Positions 33,601 to 33,805 of a DNA stretch of 33,805 nt are shown in pieces. Where the stretch lies: contig NZ_BAFX01000025.1 in the NCBI RefSeq assembly GCF_000308815.1, positions 1 through 33,805 of the forward strand. Direction: 5' to 3'. How positions within the stretch are numbered: position 1 is the first letter of the stretch; each line of letters opens with the position of its first letter. This stretch comes from Nocardia concava NBRC 100430 (GTDB lineage Bacteria > Actinomycetota > Actinomycetes > Mycobacteriales > Mycobacteriaceae). A model generated the notes under the pieces. That model did not search any database and was not told the origin of the DNA. It was given only the letters and a program-made list of their open reading frames with translations. The translations under genes were made by a program, and so were the position numbers.

Positions 33601-33805
33601 CCGGTGTCTCACCCGGCAGCTATCCCACCGAATTCCTGCGCGAACGCCTCGACGCGCTCGGCGTCGTCCCCGCCGCCCGCCTGCTCGACATTCGCGACGG
33701 CGCAAGGGTTCTCGTCGGCGGCGCGGTCACCCACCGGCAGCGCCCCGCCACCGCGGGCGGGGTCACCTTCCTCAATCTCGAGGACGAGACCGGCATGGTG
33801 AACGT
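30627..33805 (+). CDS. dnaE2: Error-prone DNA polymerase DnaE2 (3' end cut by window)
   Basis: A C-family polymerase; the frame is open for 1059 codons up to the last base of the window. GTG 30627 has a perfect GAGGAGG 6 nt upstream. The N-terminal PHP domain starts at about residue 53 (YAELHTHSAYSFLDGA, ALTDHDGFYG) and contains a basic insertion (RGRRRRENDADA) near 135-150. The palm has CQGRGSAANSAVCYAIGI and the catalytic aspartates in PDIDVDIE (residues 475, 477 and 479). Fingers and duplex-binding motifs include GVFQVESRAQM, RPGPIQGGSVHPYI and NFGFPESHSQSFA. The final part (DGARVLVGGAVTHRQRPAT) enters the OB domain, so perhaps a few dozen residues are missing. DnaE2 carries out SOS mutagenesis with ImuB and ImuA', encoded 9 kb away here. 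Confidence 0.96.
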   Translation, partial: MGWHNGPPSWAEMERVLSGRPDPKHIDGDGGDGPAWSRKRDKYEAGKLDRVQPSATPYAELHTHSAYSFLDGASQPEELVEEAVRLGLEALALTDHDGFYGVVRFSEAAREWGMPTIFGAELSIGTAARAGAHLVPRGRRRRENDADALNSEPRTGTPDPAGPHLLVLARGQEGYRRLSREMAVAHMAAGEKGILRYDLDRLTEAAGGHWHILTGCRKGTVRQALQQGEEAAEAALRELVERFGREHVSVELTHHGIPEDDERNARLIALADRVGLPVLATTGAHFAAPPQRRRAMALAAIRARSSLDEMAGWLAPTGGAHLRSGDEMARLFAACPRAVANAVALGRECAFDLRLIAPQLPPFDVPEGHDENSWLRELTFKGAARRYGSRAGNEQAYRQLEHELRIIEELEFPGYFLVVHDIVSFCHDNDILCQGRGSAANSAVCYAIGITNVDPVENQLLFERFLSPERDGPPDIDVDIESDRREEAIQHVYAKYGREYAAQVANVITYRGRSAVRDAARALGFSTGQQDAWSKQVSRWTGVAQEQHTEIPDDVLALAGELEGLPRHLGIHSGGMVICDRPIADVCPTEWARMADRSVLQWDKDDCAAAGLVKFDLLGLGMLSALHYMIDLVAEHKGQTVELHQLDLSEEGVYDMLCRADSVGVFQVESRAQMATLPRLRPRNFYDLVVEVALIRPGPIQGGSVHPYIRRRNGKEKVDYDHPALKNSLERTLGIPLFQEQLMQMAVDVAGFTAAEADQLRRAMGSKRSTEKMERLRARFYEGMEQLHGITGEKADRIYEKVYAFANFGFPESHSQSFASLVFYSAWFKLHHPAAFCAGLLRAQPMGFYSPQSLVADARRHGVAVHGPDINHSLAEATLESKGMAIRMGLAAVRHIGTELAEQIVAARELGPYTSFVDLTGRVELSVPQAEALATAGALGSLGSTRREALWAAGAAAGERPDRLPGTGAATAAPALPGMSALELAAADVWATGVSPGSYPTEFLRERLDALGVVPAARLLDIRDGARVLVGGAVTHRQRPATAGGVTFLNLEDETGMVN

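Overview
The window is high-GC actinobacterial chromosome. It most resembles Nocardia or a close relative in the Mycobacteriales. The indicators are an MspA-type porin, a Ddn-like F420-dependent nitroreductase, the imuA'/imuB/dnaE2 mutasome genes with LexA boxes of the actinobacterial TCGAAC-N4-GTTCGA type, and many GTG starts placed 6-8 nt after a TANNNT -10 element (leaderless promoters). The genus is an inference from gene content, not from a database search. No tRNA, rRNA, CRISPR array, transposase or prophage gene is visible.

Layout. Positions 1-3.5 kb carry the 3' end of a guaB3-type IMP dehydrogenase-related gene, a convergent alpha/beta hydrolase, and guaA; strong hairpins end both gua genes. 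Positions 3.6-5.6 kb (minus) hold a two-gene operon: a PspC-domain membrane protein with a LiaF-like C-terminus and a small membrane protein. Positions 5.6-14.3 kb hold an accessory-looking block: a secreted four-cysteine protein, a Ddn-like protein, a 1339-residue HTH-like/nSTAND1/TM/14-blade WD40 protein, an MspA-like porin, and a divergent 826-residue NB-ARC/TPR protein that shares the same N-terminal module as the WD40 protein. Positions 14.3-16.3 kb hold a PspC-fused NarL-type histidine kinase and its LuxR regulator, which presumably belong functionally with the PspC operon on the far side of the block. A tail-anchored Ser/Thr kinase and an aldo/keto reductase follow on the minus strand.

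Positions 19-21.6 kb contain an SOS-box-controlled imuA'-imuB pair, separated by a nested copy of a dispersed palindromic repeat; another copy lies at 16.3 kb. Then come a GT39-like membrane glycosyltransferase (minus), an alpha/beta hydrolase, a YdeI/OmdA-like protein and a sucrase/ferredoxin-like protein (plus, the last two linked by overlapping GTGA junctions around a 14-codon mini-ORF), an apolipoprotein N-acyltransferase-like protein, a second NarL-type two-component pair and an SDR (all minus). At the right edge dnaE2 (plus, cut by the window end) has its own SOS box.

Two gene sets work together on established grounds: imuA'/imuB/dnaE2 (SOS mutagenesis) and the two histidine kinase/LuxR pairs. 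The most novel candidate is the divergent pair of STAND NTPases that share one N-terminal module and flank a porin gene. This looks like a sensing or defence island, but its function cannot be deduced from sequence alone.
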